From a virus, in the IMG/VR virus record IMGVR_UViG_3300043426_000139, positions 1 through 20,915 of that record: DNA of 20,915 nucleotides; one strand, 5' to 3'. Shown here piece after piece: positions 1 through 7,372 of this stretch; the first letter of the stretch is position 1, and each line of letters begins with the position of its first letter. The position numbers and the translations under genes were made by a program. The notes under the pieces were generated by a model that searched no databases, was not told where the DNA came from, and was given only the letters and a program-made list of their open reading frames with translations.

Positions 1-115
1 TGTTCGAGCGGTTGCGCGTCGCCTCGTGGCACGGTCGGAGGGCGAACAGGGCGCCAGAGAACAGGCCAGAGGATACGGAATAGCCACGGGCGCCGTCGAG
101 AATGGCGGCGGCGCT

Positions 116-631
116 CTACTTCTCCCGTCGAGCGCGATCCTCTGCCATGTGCTCCCCGAGTGTCTTGGCGATGTCCTGCACTGCTTCCTTGAGGTCTCCG
201 ATGGCATCCATGTAGATGACCTGCGAATCGGCGGCTTGCTTGCGGAAGCCTTCCTGGAGACGGTCGCCAAGCGTGGTCAGCGCCAAGGCCAGCGTCGAAT
301 CGAAGTTGTTGAATCCGTGCTTTACCCGCTCATCCACAGCATCACGAAACGGCACTGAGGTTCGGGCGATGTTCTCGACGGACTCGCGAAACCCCGTACT
401 CCCATAGGCGCTGTTTTTGGTGTTCTCGGCGAACTCTTTGATGACCTCGCCAGAAAGGATCGAGCGAGCTAGTGAATCGTTCCTGTGCTGCTGCTCTTCG
501 GGCGTGCGGATCGGGCGCTTTGGCTCATACAGGGAGTCCGCCCACTTCTTGAGCGCCCATGTCGCCGCAAGCCAGAGGACACCGAAAGCGGACCACACTA
601 GACCGGGATTCTTTGCCAGCCAATCAACCAT
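116..631 (-). CDS. Membrane-anchored helical protein (171 aa)
   Basis: Start ATG 631 follows the previous TAG by one base, with GGGGGTG upstream. Residues 9-27 (PGLVWSAFGVLWLAATWAL) form one transmembrane segment. The next residues KKWADSLYEPKRP are positively charged, favouring N-out, C-in topology. The remainder is almost wholly helical, with charged coiled-coil-like stretches (RDAVDERVKHGFNNFDSTLA, EAVQDIAKTLGEHMAEDRAR). A short N-terminal anchor plus helical body of this length recalls inner-membrane spanins, but the charge pattern is the reverse of an N-in spanin and I see no overlapping outer-membrane lipoprotein frame. I leave the function open; lysis or envelope association is suggested by neighbours only. 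Confidence 0.7.
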   Translation of the reverse strand: MVDWLAKNPGLVWSAFGVLWLAATWALKKWADSLYEPKRPIRTPEEQQHRNDSLARSILSGEVIKEFAENTKNSAYGSTGFRESVENIARTSVPFRDAVDERVKHGFNNFDSTLALALTTLGDRLQEGFRKQAADSQVIYMDAIGDLKEAVQDIAKTLGEHMAEDRARREK

Positions 632-632
632 C

Positions 633-1067
633 CTACACCCCCTGCGTCCGTGAACCTGCCCAGATCGGCCACCCGATCACCTGCGACGACACCACCCGGT
701 AGAGCAACTCGCCCGACTGCCGGAAAATCATCCGCTGTGCCGGGCGGAACCAGCCGAACCAGACATTACACGTTTCAGCCATGATGCGATTGCCTGCCCG
801 GAAGCGATTGTTTGACCGCTCCCATTCCGTGACGGTGCCGTCGTTGTAGAGCGTCCAGCCTGCGTCGTGGATCAGCGCGGGGGCCTCGAATACAGCAAAG
901 ATGCGCGTGGTCAGCCAGAGGAGGGAGGCGTACTTGTCGGAGCCTATGCCGTTGTAGCACGCCTGGAGCTGCTCATCCGTGAGCGCGTCGAATCCCGCAG
1001 GCCGGGGCAGATCGTACTTGCGCACGGTCGCCCGGAGCTTGCGGATATGGGAGAGGGAGGATCTCAT
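633..1067 (-). CDS. Small protein with phospholipase-A2-like signatures (144 aa)
   Basis: Start ATG 1067 (MRSSLSHIRKLRATVRKYDLP) overlaps the membrane-peptide stop as ATGA; the upstream in-frame extension is rejected. The region CYNGIGSD (37-44) resembles the Y-C-G-x-G-G calcium loop of PLA2 proteins with Cys replaced by Asn. LIHDAGWTLY (65-74) supplies the His67-Asp68 pair that PLA2-type enzymes use for catalysis and calcium binding. Residues 82-95 (WERSNNRFRAGNRIM) follow the helical 'aD..F...l' pattern seen after the HD pair in PLA2-like and DUF1353-like phage proteins. The C-terminal part has several Trp and Arg. It may act on phospholipid in lysis or entry. Family assignment is an inference from motifs only. 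Confidence 0.6.
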   Translation of the reverse strand: MRSSLSHIRKLRATVRKYDLPRPAGFDALTDEQLQACYNGIGSDKYASLLWLTTRIFAVFEAPALIHDAGWTLYNDGTVTEWERSNNRFRAGNRIMAETCNVWFGWFRPAQRMIFRQSGELLYRVVSSQVIGWPIWAGSRTQGV

Positions 1068-1207
1068 GGTCCGTGGTCGATCAGGTCGTAGTGGTGACTC
1101 GTGGACACCATTTCCCACATCGCCCACACGAACACGCCAGCCATCACGCACGCGAGGCGGATGGAGGCGGCACGGTCAGCGAGGTGGGAGAGGGCGGCGC
1201 GGATCAT
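1064..1207 (-). CDS. Single-span membrane peptide (47 aa), possible holin-like
   Basis: A short frame fills the gap between the esterase gene and the next gene exactly. Its ATG overlaps the esterase stop (ATGA at 1207-1204) and its TGA overlaps the following start (ATGA at 1067-1064). It begins MIRAALSHLADRAASI, with three arginines before a hydrophobic segment at about residues 18-34 (RLACVMAGVFVWAMWEMV). A polar His/Asp tail follows. The positive-inside rule gives N-in, C-out. Its size, topology and place next to end-of-operon genes would suit a small holin or other lysis accessory, but no family is recognised. Confidence 0.65.
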   Translation of the reverse strand: MIRAALSHLADRAASIRLACVMAGVFVWAMWEMVSTSHHYDLIDHGP

Positions 1208-2712
1208 CCGATCCAGCCTTCGATTGCATCAGCCACGGCAACGCCGTAACGTGCCGTCCCCGCCTTGGAAAGGTGCGCGTCGATGCCTGCGGGATCCTCG
1301 TATCCTGGCAGCATCACGGACGGGTTGGACGGATCGCGTAATGCGGCGTCGAGGTCCACGACGATCACGCCACGGAGCAGGCGAACCATGTCGTTGAGCG
1401 CCGTCCTACGCAATTCCGCTGGGCCTGTTGCGCCGCGAGGGTGGAGGGTTCGGACAACTGGAGTTACCCCCGCCGCCTGTAGGGTTTTGATCCCGGCCAT
1501 GGTGCGACCCCAGCAATCGCGGAAAGCCTGCTCTGAGTCAGTGTCGTTTGCGGACCACGGGGAGAACAGGTGGAAGTCCGGGACGAACTGCGCCAACAGA
1601 GTGGTGATGTCTCCCATTGCGGCGGTGTGGTTTTGGCCTGCACGAGGCAAAGAAAAGTCAATGCACCGCTTCCCGCGCCGGATCAGCTCCCGGCACGCTT
1701 CCTCTGCGGCAGGTTGCCAAAGGAGGTTTGTGCCGCCCGAACGGTCCCAACCCTGGTCGATCGAGTCGCCAGTGCAGCCGATGGTATAGGCTGGCTTGTC
1801 ATCCACCGGGGTCCACTCGACGCCGAGGATATTGAGCTGGACCGATGTACTGTAGGTGGGAGTCATGCCCAGCGAGGTGAGTCGGTTATCGCCTACTGCG
1901 GCGTAGGCCAAAGCATCGGCACCATAGAGTGCTTGCTGTTTTTGGCACACTGCGGACTGGACAGAAAATGCCTTGTACACAGATGCTGCGCCGTAACACC
2001 TGACAAACAGGTACGGACGAGAGCTGCCGTCGAGACGTGGAACGGATGGCATGAACATCCAGTCAGTCCACTCGGTACCACCAGCGGCGGCACGGGTGTA
2101 GGCGGCTGTGGATCCGCCGATCGGAATCTGGGTCCACGTCCACGTCGATCCATTGTCCAGCTCAGCGCCATTGACCGCGCAGGAGTACTGCACGGCATCA
2201 TTACCGCCCGACGGGATGCGGAGACGAAACCCTCCGAACGCGCACGGGGCAGGGATGCGAAGGAGGATGGTACGGGTGCCAGGAGCGGACCAAACGGAGA
2301 GCTGGTTGTCGGGGAATAGGTTTTGGTACCACGTGGCGCGATGCCGCTGCACTCCGGTATTGCTGGCAACAACAGCCCCCGCCACCGCCACGTCGCCGGA
2401 GGGGGTGGAGGACGGAGTTGACGCCTCAGTGGATGCCGAGATCGACGCACCTGGAGAAGCAAAGGCACGATCTGTCGAGTAGTTCAGCGAGGTCGCGCCA
2501 GGAGCCGAGAACGCGCTGGTCTTGATCGGATCGGTTGCGCTGGTCGTCATCGTGTGGACGGGCGCGCCGTCTGCGTAAAACGTCACGATCACATCAGCAC
2601 CAGATGCGGGGCGCTTGACGGTGACGGAAATTGGCTCGGCTCCGGTATTGGTGACCGGGATGGCGTTTCCTGCCGAATAGGTTACCACGCTAGTGATTGC
2701 GCTCCATGCCAT
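1204..2712 (-). CDS. Tail-associated SGNH/GDSL esterase (502 aa)
   Basis: Predicted to hydrolyse ester groups, most likely O-acetyl groups on capsule or O-antigen, at the tail tip. The ATG at 2712 has GGAGG seven bases upstream. Residues 1-85 are a small beta module, probably for attachment. Residues 86-106 form a Ser/Thr/Pro linker. Residues 125-305 are beta-rich with many aromatics, perhaps carbohydrate-binding. Residues 308-502 are the SGNH domain: block I IGCTGDSIDQGW (Ser317), block II LPRAGQN (Gly359), block III WSANDTDS (Asn389) and block V GIDAHLSKAG (Asp478, His480). Asp and His are one residue apart rather than the usual two. SGNH-type deacetylase tailspikes are known (phage G7C gp63.1). 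The substrate here is unknown. Confidence 0.85.
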   Translation of the reverse strand: MAWSAITSVVTYSAGNAIPVTNTGAEPISVTVKRPASGADVIVTFYADGAPVHTMTTSATDPIKTSAFSAPGATSLNYSTDRAFASPGASISASTEASTPSSTPSGDVAVAGAVVASNTGVQRHRATWYQNLFPDNQLSVWSAPGTRTILLRIPAPCAFGGFRLRIPSGGNDAVQYSCAVNGAELDNGSTWTWTQIPIGGSTAAYTRAAAGGTEWTDWMFMPSVPRLDGSSRPYLFVRCYGAASVYKAFSVQSAVCQKQQALYGADALAYAAVGDNRLTSLGMTPTYSTSVQLNILGVEWTPVDDKPAYTIGCTGDSIDQGWDRSGGTNLLWQPAAEEACRELIRRGKRCIDFSLPRAGQNHTAAMGDITTLLAQFVPDFHLFSPWSANDTDSEQAFRDCWGRTMAGIKTLQAAGVTPVVRTLHPRGATGPAELRRTALNDMVRLLRGVIVVDLDAALRDPSNPSVMLPGYEDPAGIDAHLSKAGTARYGVAVADAIEGWIG

Positions 2713-2739
2713 TTTTTGGCCTCCGTGTTATGGGTAAAT

Positions 2740-5502
2740 CTACGATTCAGGATCAATCATTACGGTGAGCTGCACCGTTCTTTTTTCTGGATTCCAGTAC
2801 CGCGCAACGAGGGTGCCGCGCTTTGTTGCCGTCGCGTACCGGCGATGCGTGACGGCAAAACGCTTTCCCAGCGTAGCCCATGCGCCTGCGTGATTATCGC
2901 GGACGGAAAACTCTAGGATCTCTTTTCGCGACGAGATCCAATGCAAAAGGCCGTCGTCGATGAGCTGCGTTTGGATGTCGCTCGTGTACCGATACTCGAT
3001 GTCGCCATTCTGCTCGACACCGTACCGCGATAGGTTCGCGTGGAGGATCGCGTAAGCCTCGGATGCCTGCGCGAACGAATCCCACCCAGGAACGTACTGG
3101 AGATAGTTTCCAGAGGTCAGCGAGGCGGGAGCGAGGTCAAGCGAGAGTGTGAGCCCAACGGCCCGGAAGTCATCCGCCTGAGTCCACGAGCGCGACACGG
3201 TAGGCAGCGACACGACATCCTCGATGGCCGTCATCTGCGGCCCCTCGATTGATCCGTCTATGATGTCGGAATTGGATACCGTGTAGTCCTGGGATGCCGC
3301 GCCGATGGATCCCAACCAATTCTTCGCCGTCTCGCGCCCTGTCGAGTCATGCGCGCCGATCCAGTTGAATTCGTGACACATCCTCGCGAAGATGTCGGAG
3401 GACATTTCGGGCGAGGTGATCGCTGCGTGGATAGCCCTATTAGTCAGCGCTCCAAATGCCGTAGAGTCTACCTCGCTTCCGTCTAGCCCTAGATCATCCG
3501 TGAGCATGTACAATGCGGCATCATTGGCGTAGATGATCGGATCATCACTCGGGAGCAGTCGTCCGCTTGAGGCAGATACAATAAACTGGGATGATTCAGG
3601 AATATCCCCGTAGATTACAGCAATGCTCGCCTCACACTCCTCTATTGTGTAGAACGCCGCTGGATCCTCGAAGAACATTTCATAAGTACCGCTCGCGATT
3701 CCAAATGCTGAGTCAATTGTATAAGACCAGATCGGGCCTGAATTTGACTTCCCCGTTACGGTCCTCCACTCGCTCCCAGAGCGCCCAAAAATAGGAGTGA
3801 ATTCAAGGGGGTCGATACCATTCGCGCCAAGTGTAGACGTTAGCCCAATTGGGCGAACTCTCCACCCTATCGGGAATTCCGCAGGGATTCCGCCAAAAGT
3901 CGTAGACCCCGACGCATAGACGGACGGACCACGCCGCGCCACCGTAACGGTAGGAGGCAAAACCCCAACTGTAGTCGACTTGCAGAGCGTTATAAACGCC
4001 TCAATGGCTTCGTATGCATCCAAGATGCTAGGCAGATCAGGTATCTCGATTGCGTGGCGGCTATAGTTCCCGTCTGCTCCATCATCTCGCAGCGCCGTGT
4101 TATATGCGCTCATGTCGGAAGTGTCGATAAGTTTTGTCGTCAACGCGACATCGACGTTTATCAAATCTGTCGTGCCGTCGTAGCGCTTCGCTCTGACGTG
4201 AACAATCAGAGATTTGATGTCGGTTGTGTTGATTCCAAAAACAGAATACAGAAAACGCAATTCCCGCATCGAGCTTGCGTTAGACATGGAGATTGATTTC
4301 GTATCAATCTTGGTTCTGCATAGGATGTCGCCTATGTAGCTCCACCTTGTCCCGCTCCCGGTTGCGGCCTTTGTGATCGGAAGGTAAGAGCACGAGTCGC
4401 CTGATTGCGTCACCCCGTCGACAAGCCAAGCGCCGTAGCTGTACGCCCCTGGGTAGTCGGTGATCGCTTGGTAATTCGCTCCCACTAGGAACTCTTGCGA
4501 AACGCTGGCAACGACGATTCCGTCAATGACAGAATCCGAAGCCGCTACCTCGTATTCAACGCCATCAACGTCGGCACCGACCCTAGAAATAATGCCCTCG
4601 TCAAATGCTGCGAGAGATGCATAGTCAGCCTTCGAGAAGATCTTGAGTTCGGAGGTTGAGTCGGGTTGCGGAGAGAATGCGCTGTCAAGCGTGATGGAGA
4701 CCTTTTGCAGATCTGTCGCCGTCACCCCGTAAGAATACGATGCCATCCTGATCGTCTGGCCGCTGCCTGTGCCGCTTGCAATTTCCAGGTAGACAGGATC
4801 ACCAGCGAATAGAAGCGCCGTCCAGTGATCTGCGGGAAGCGAAAATGTTGGACCTCCAGGCTCGCCAAATAGCCCGATATACATCGTTGCGCCGGATGGA
4901 GAGCCGACAAGGAATGTCGATTTCCTCGCCACCGCTGCGCCGCCAGATACTTGATAGAATGCATCGAGGTAAGGGCGATCCTGCGAATACTTCGGAGGCG
5001 TCATCCTCTCCACGCTTCCCCAAACGATCGGGACCGCTGCGCCCTCGCTGGCCTGTGGAAGATTTGGAAGCTCATCACTGGTCAGCCGTCGCGCTGGAAT
5101 CTCGCGATGCCGTCGACCCGCAAGCGATTCGCACGTCACGACGATACTCGTCCCCGTCCATTCCCAATCGGAAACGTAGCCCACCCACCGAGGCGTTAGC
5201 GTGCTGCCTGAGAGCGTCCCGACTTCCACCGTGGCATTGTGGAGGCTTACCCCAGCCGCCGCCACTGTAGGCCAGTCTACGGCGGAAAACGCGACGGTGC
5301 AGTCTGAGAGGATAGCGTAATTGCCGCCCTTCGCGATGTCCACGGATTCGCCCACCTGGGAGCACGAGACGAGCTTGCCGGATGTCCACCCGACAGCGGG
5401 GGCACCAGCCGATAGCTTGGCGACGCCTCCGAGCCAAAAGCCACCCGTGTATGTTGGGGCGGGGGATGCAGGTGCGAGCGTGATGCGGGCGGCGTAGTCC
5501 AT
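2740..5502 (-). CDS. Large tail-tip / baseplate hub-like protein (920 aa)
   Basis: The ATG at 5502 follows an AGGGGGTGG ribosome site and is preferred over TTG 5535. By size and position it corresponds to the lambda J slot (1132 aa), the central tip protein that closes the tube and contacts the receptor. Residues 1-130 are beta-rich with WVGYVSDWEWTGTSIVVTCESL, then a segment with PQASEGAAVPIVWGSVER of the 'G..vPi..G' type common in tip proteins. The middle (about 250-680) is a long beta/loop region. The last 250 residues have hub-like features (MCHEFNWIGAHDSTGRE, SDIIDGSIEGPQ, EFSVRDNHAGAWATLGKRFAVTHRRY). GC falls sharply in the middle (35% at 4201-4260 against 65% at 5461-5520), suggesting an exchanged receptor-specific module. 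Assignment is by context. Confidence 0.6.
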   Translation of the reverse strand: MDYAARITLAPASPAPTYTGGFWLGGVAKLSAGAPAVGWTSGKLVSCSQVGESVDIAKGGNYAILSDCTVAFSAVDWPTVAAAGVSLHNATVEVGTLSGSTLTPRWVGYVSDWEWTGTSIVVTCESLAGRRHREIPARRLTSDELPNLPQASEGAAVPIVWGSVERMTPPKYSQDRPYLDAFYQVSGGAAVARKSTFLVGSPSGATMYIGLFGEPGGPTFSLPADHWTALLFAGDPVYLEIASGTGSGQTIRMASYSYGVTATDLQKVSITLDSAFSPQPDSTSELKIFSKADYASLAAFDEGIISRVGADVDGVEYEVAASDSVIDGIVVASVSQEFLVGANYQAITDYPGAYSYGAWLVDGVTQSGDSCSYLPITKAATGSGTRWSYIGDILCRTKIDTKSISMSNASSMRELRFLYSVFGINTTDIKSLIVHVRAKRYDGTTDLINVDVALTTKLIDTSDMSAYNTALRDDGADGNYSRHAIEIPDLPSILDAYEAIEAFITLCKSTTVGVLPPTVTVARRGPSVYASGSTTFGGIPAEFPIGWRVRPIGLTSTLGANGIDPLEFTPIFGRSGSEWRTVTGKSNSGPIWSYTIDSAFGIASGTYEMFFEDPAAFYTIEECEASIAVIYGDIPESSQFIVSASSGRLLPSDDPIIYANDAALYMLTDDLGLDGSEVDSTAFGALTNRAIHAAITSPEMSSDIFARMCHEFNWIGAHDSTGRETAKNWLGSIGAASQDYTVSNSDIIDGSIEGPQMTAIEDVVSLPTVSRSWTQADDFRAVGLTLSLDLAPASLTSGNYLQYVPGWDSFAQASEAYAILHANLSRYGVEQNGDIEYRYTSDIQTQLIDDGLLHWISSRKEILEFSVRDNHAGAWATLGKRFAVTHRRYATATKRGTLVARYWNPEKRTVQLTVMIDPES

Positions 5503-5513
5503 AAATCCACCCC

Positions 5514-6578
5514 CTACTGGAGGGTTGCGAGCCAATTAAGGCCGTCACTAGTTAAATCAGCTCTCCTCCAGGCGATACTAAACCCCCAGGAGCCAGCGTG
5601 CTCGACCCATGCGGATGCGGATACACTTGAAAACCACGGTTCAGGAGGGGAAAACGTCAAAGCGCCGCCGCCAACCTGCTCCTGCAGGAACGTATAGCTA
5701 TACCCCTGCAATGATGATGCAGCTGGGAGCGTCACAGTGATCGCTCCTTGGGTGCGAATCACTCTCTCAGTCGAAGCACTAAGCGTGAATGATGCCGATT
5801 TTACAGCGAATGAGTTTTCGCCACCACTGACTACCAACTTCCCCGTCGAGTCAATCGCGGCGGGTCGCGTTCCGGTTCCGGCGAGATTCGACACCACCAC
5901 ATCCGGCGCTGTCAGCGTTCCGGTGGCGGTCGGGTTGGCGGATGCCAAAGCCCCCAGCGTCAAACGCATCGAATAAGCGGTTAGATCGTTTAGGAGATCC
6001 AGTCCAAGCGCTGAAATCGGAAGATAGGCGTCATCCCACACATAGCGCCATGAGCCCCAAACGCCAGGGCTTGTCATGCCGCGGAAAGCGACCGCTGTCG
6101 CCGCCGTTAACGTTTGCGTCAGCCAGTTTGTCGCGCCCTTGCTTTGCAGAAGGTGCGCCTTGCCGCTTGTGAATCCGGAAGGCGCGTTACTTGTGCTTGA
6201 TGCATCTATTTCAGCCGAGCAAGGGAGCCCAGAATTGATGGAGTTGAAATTTACCGCGCCAGTCACGACAATTTCTGGGAGCGCCCCGACATCCGTCGCG
6301 ACCGCGCCAGACTTGGAGATCTTCCCCCACCCAATCGCGGCGGCGGCGTCGATGTTCGCGTCTGCCAACTTGATCGGTGCCCAGCCTCCCGCCGTGTACG
6401 CTGCGACCTGTCCGAGAGATGGGCTTGCGGCTTTGATGAACCCATCCGCTTCTAGCTTTGTCTCGACTTGCGCGGGAGTAACCTTCTCGGTAAGCCCCGC
6501 CGGATTATCCTGCGGGATGAATGCGTCCGGGTGCCATTGCGTAGCAGCGGGAAAGCCTGAAATTCTTTTGTCAGCCAT
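5514..6578 (-). CDS. Tail fibre-like protein (354 aa)
   Basis: Begins in a one-base TAATG overlap with the previous gene. The N-terminus (ISGFPAATQWHPDAFIPQDN followed by GLTEKVTPAQ) is typical of phage fibre and side-fibre proteins that begin with a short attachment segment. Residues 50-110 contain Ala/Gly/Asp-rich collagen-like or linker sequence. Residues 110-190 (TGAVNFNSINSGLP... LQSKGATNWLTQTL... FRGMTSPGVWGSWRYV) match the pattern of a pyocin-knob-like domain with its characteristic W..W pair. The C-terminal 130 residues are beta-rich (ITVTLPAASSLQGYSYTFLQ) and end in an aromatic cap. It probably contributes to host binding. It sits before the hub rather than after it, unlike lambda stf. 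Confidence 0.65.
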   Translation of the reverse strand: MADKRISGFPAATQWHPDAFIPQDNPAGLTEKVTPAQVETKLEADGFIKAASPSLGQVAAYTAGGWAPIKLADANIDAAAAIGWGKISKSGAVATDVGALPEIVVTGAVNFNSINSGLPCSAEIDASSTSNAPSGFTSGKAHLLQSKGATNWLTQTLTAATAVAFRGMTSPGVWGSWRYVWDDAYLPISALGLDLLNDLTAYSMRLTLGALASANPTATGTLTAPDVVVSNLAGTGTRPAAIDSTGKLVVSGGENSFAVKSASFTLSASTERVIRTQGAITVTLPAASSLQGYSYTFLQEQVGGGALTFSPPEPWFSSVSASAWVEHAGSWGFSIAWRRADLTSDGLNWLATLQ

Positions 6579-7372
6579 TAAGCCACCCCTACAAGGTTTG
6601 AGCCATCGTCTCCGATGATCGGCGAGCCGTCATCTCCAATTATACGATATGACACGGTTGGCGCTACGCTTGGGTTGCGAACCAATGTCAGCTCGATTCC
6701 CCAAGTCAAATTTGATTCCGCATGAACCGACCATTCCGGGATCCAAACGAATGCCGCTCCATCAATCCCAGGGCCCCACGGCTCGACGGCTAGCGGAGGA
6801 TGCCACTCGTATTGCGATCCTCGCAGTGTGCGCAACGCCTGAACCGCATCTTTCGCGCCCTGCGTGCTTAGGTTGGATGCGTACCACCTGCACTCCCGAT
6901 CAACAGCGCGCCCCGCTGTAACGCTGTACTCGTCGCCATCGCAAAGCAGGTAGGCCAGCGTGGTCGGGTATGCGGAGTGGTACGGCACGCCACCGGATAG
7001 TGCCCTCGAGATGTCGCCAGCGGCGGGGGCATCGAGAGGGCCGAACGCGACAACTATTGTCACGTCGTAAAGGTTCATCGACGAATCTGTTGGGCCATCG
7101 ACCACGACATCCAGAAGGGCGACGTGCGCACCTGCGCTCATGTCGATTTCGGGCCCCAATAGGTATCCCGTAGACGTGATGTCATAGCCTCGCGTGGTCG
7201 TCCAAGCTGTTTGCAATGCCTCCAACTCATCGGGCAGCAATCGCCCCGTTAGCGTTGCGCGGATCGAGTCGTAGGCAATGCCGTCGTCGTAACAGATTGG
7301 CGAACCATCCGCCGCCTCGCTCCATTCAAGAGCGAGGATGTATTCCGGTTCCGTTGTCTCCCAGGAAATCAC
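6578..7372 (-). CDS. Tail-tip protein downstream of the tape measure (264 aa)
   Basis: Starts at GTG 7372 in a GTGA overlap with the tape measure. It lies in the lambda M/L position, where proteins cap the tube and connect it to the hub. The sequence seems to contain two similar halves: a helix with ELEALQTAWTTTRGYDI and beta strands in the first 115 residues, and AKDAVQALRTLRGSQYEW with beta strands in residues 150-237. Both halves resemble the helix-plus-sandwich unit of tube-like tail-tip and distal-tail proteins. The last 25 residues carry a tandem repeat, IIGDDGSPIIGDDGSNLVG, which looks like an added tail. No enzyme motif is seen. Structural role by position; exact family open. Confidence 0.6.
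   Translation of the reverse strand: MISWETTEPEYILALEWSEAADGSPICYDDGIAYDSIRATLTGRLLPDELEALQTAWTTTRGYDITSTGYLLGPEIDMSAGAHVALLDVVVDGPTDSSMNLYDVTIVVAFGPLDAPAAGDISRALSGGVPYHSAYPTTLAYLLCDGDEYSVTAGRAVDRECRWYASNLSTQGAKDAVQALRTLRGSQYEWHPPLAVEPWGPGIDGAAFVWIPEWSVHAESNLTWGIELTLVRNPSVAPTVSYRIIGDDGSPIIGDDGSNLVGVA

Noticed and set aside
1-115. Possible Rz1-like outer-membrane spanin after the membrane-anchored helical gene
   Set aside because: No ATG exists on the minus strand here, and the GTG frame (from 87) gives cysteines without a proper lipobox or signal peptide. The window ends before anything could be confirmed.
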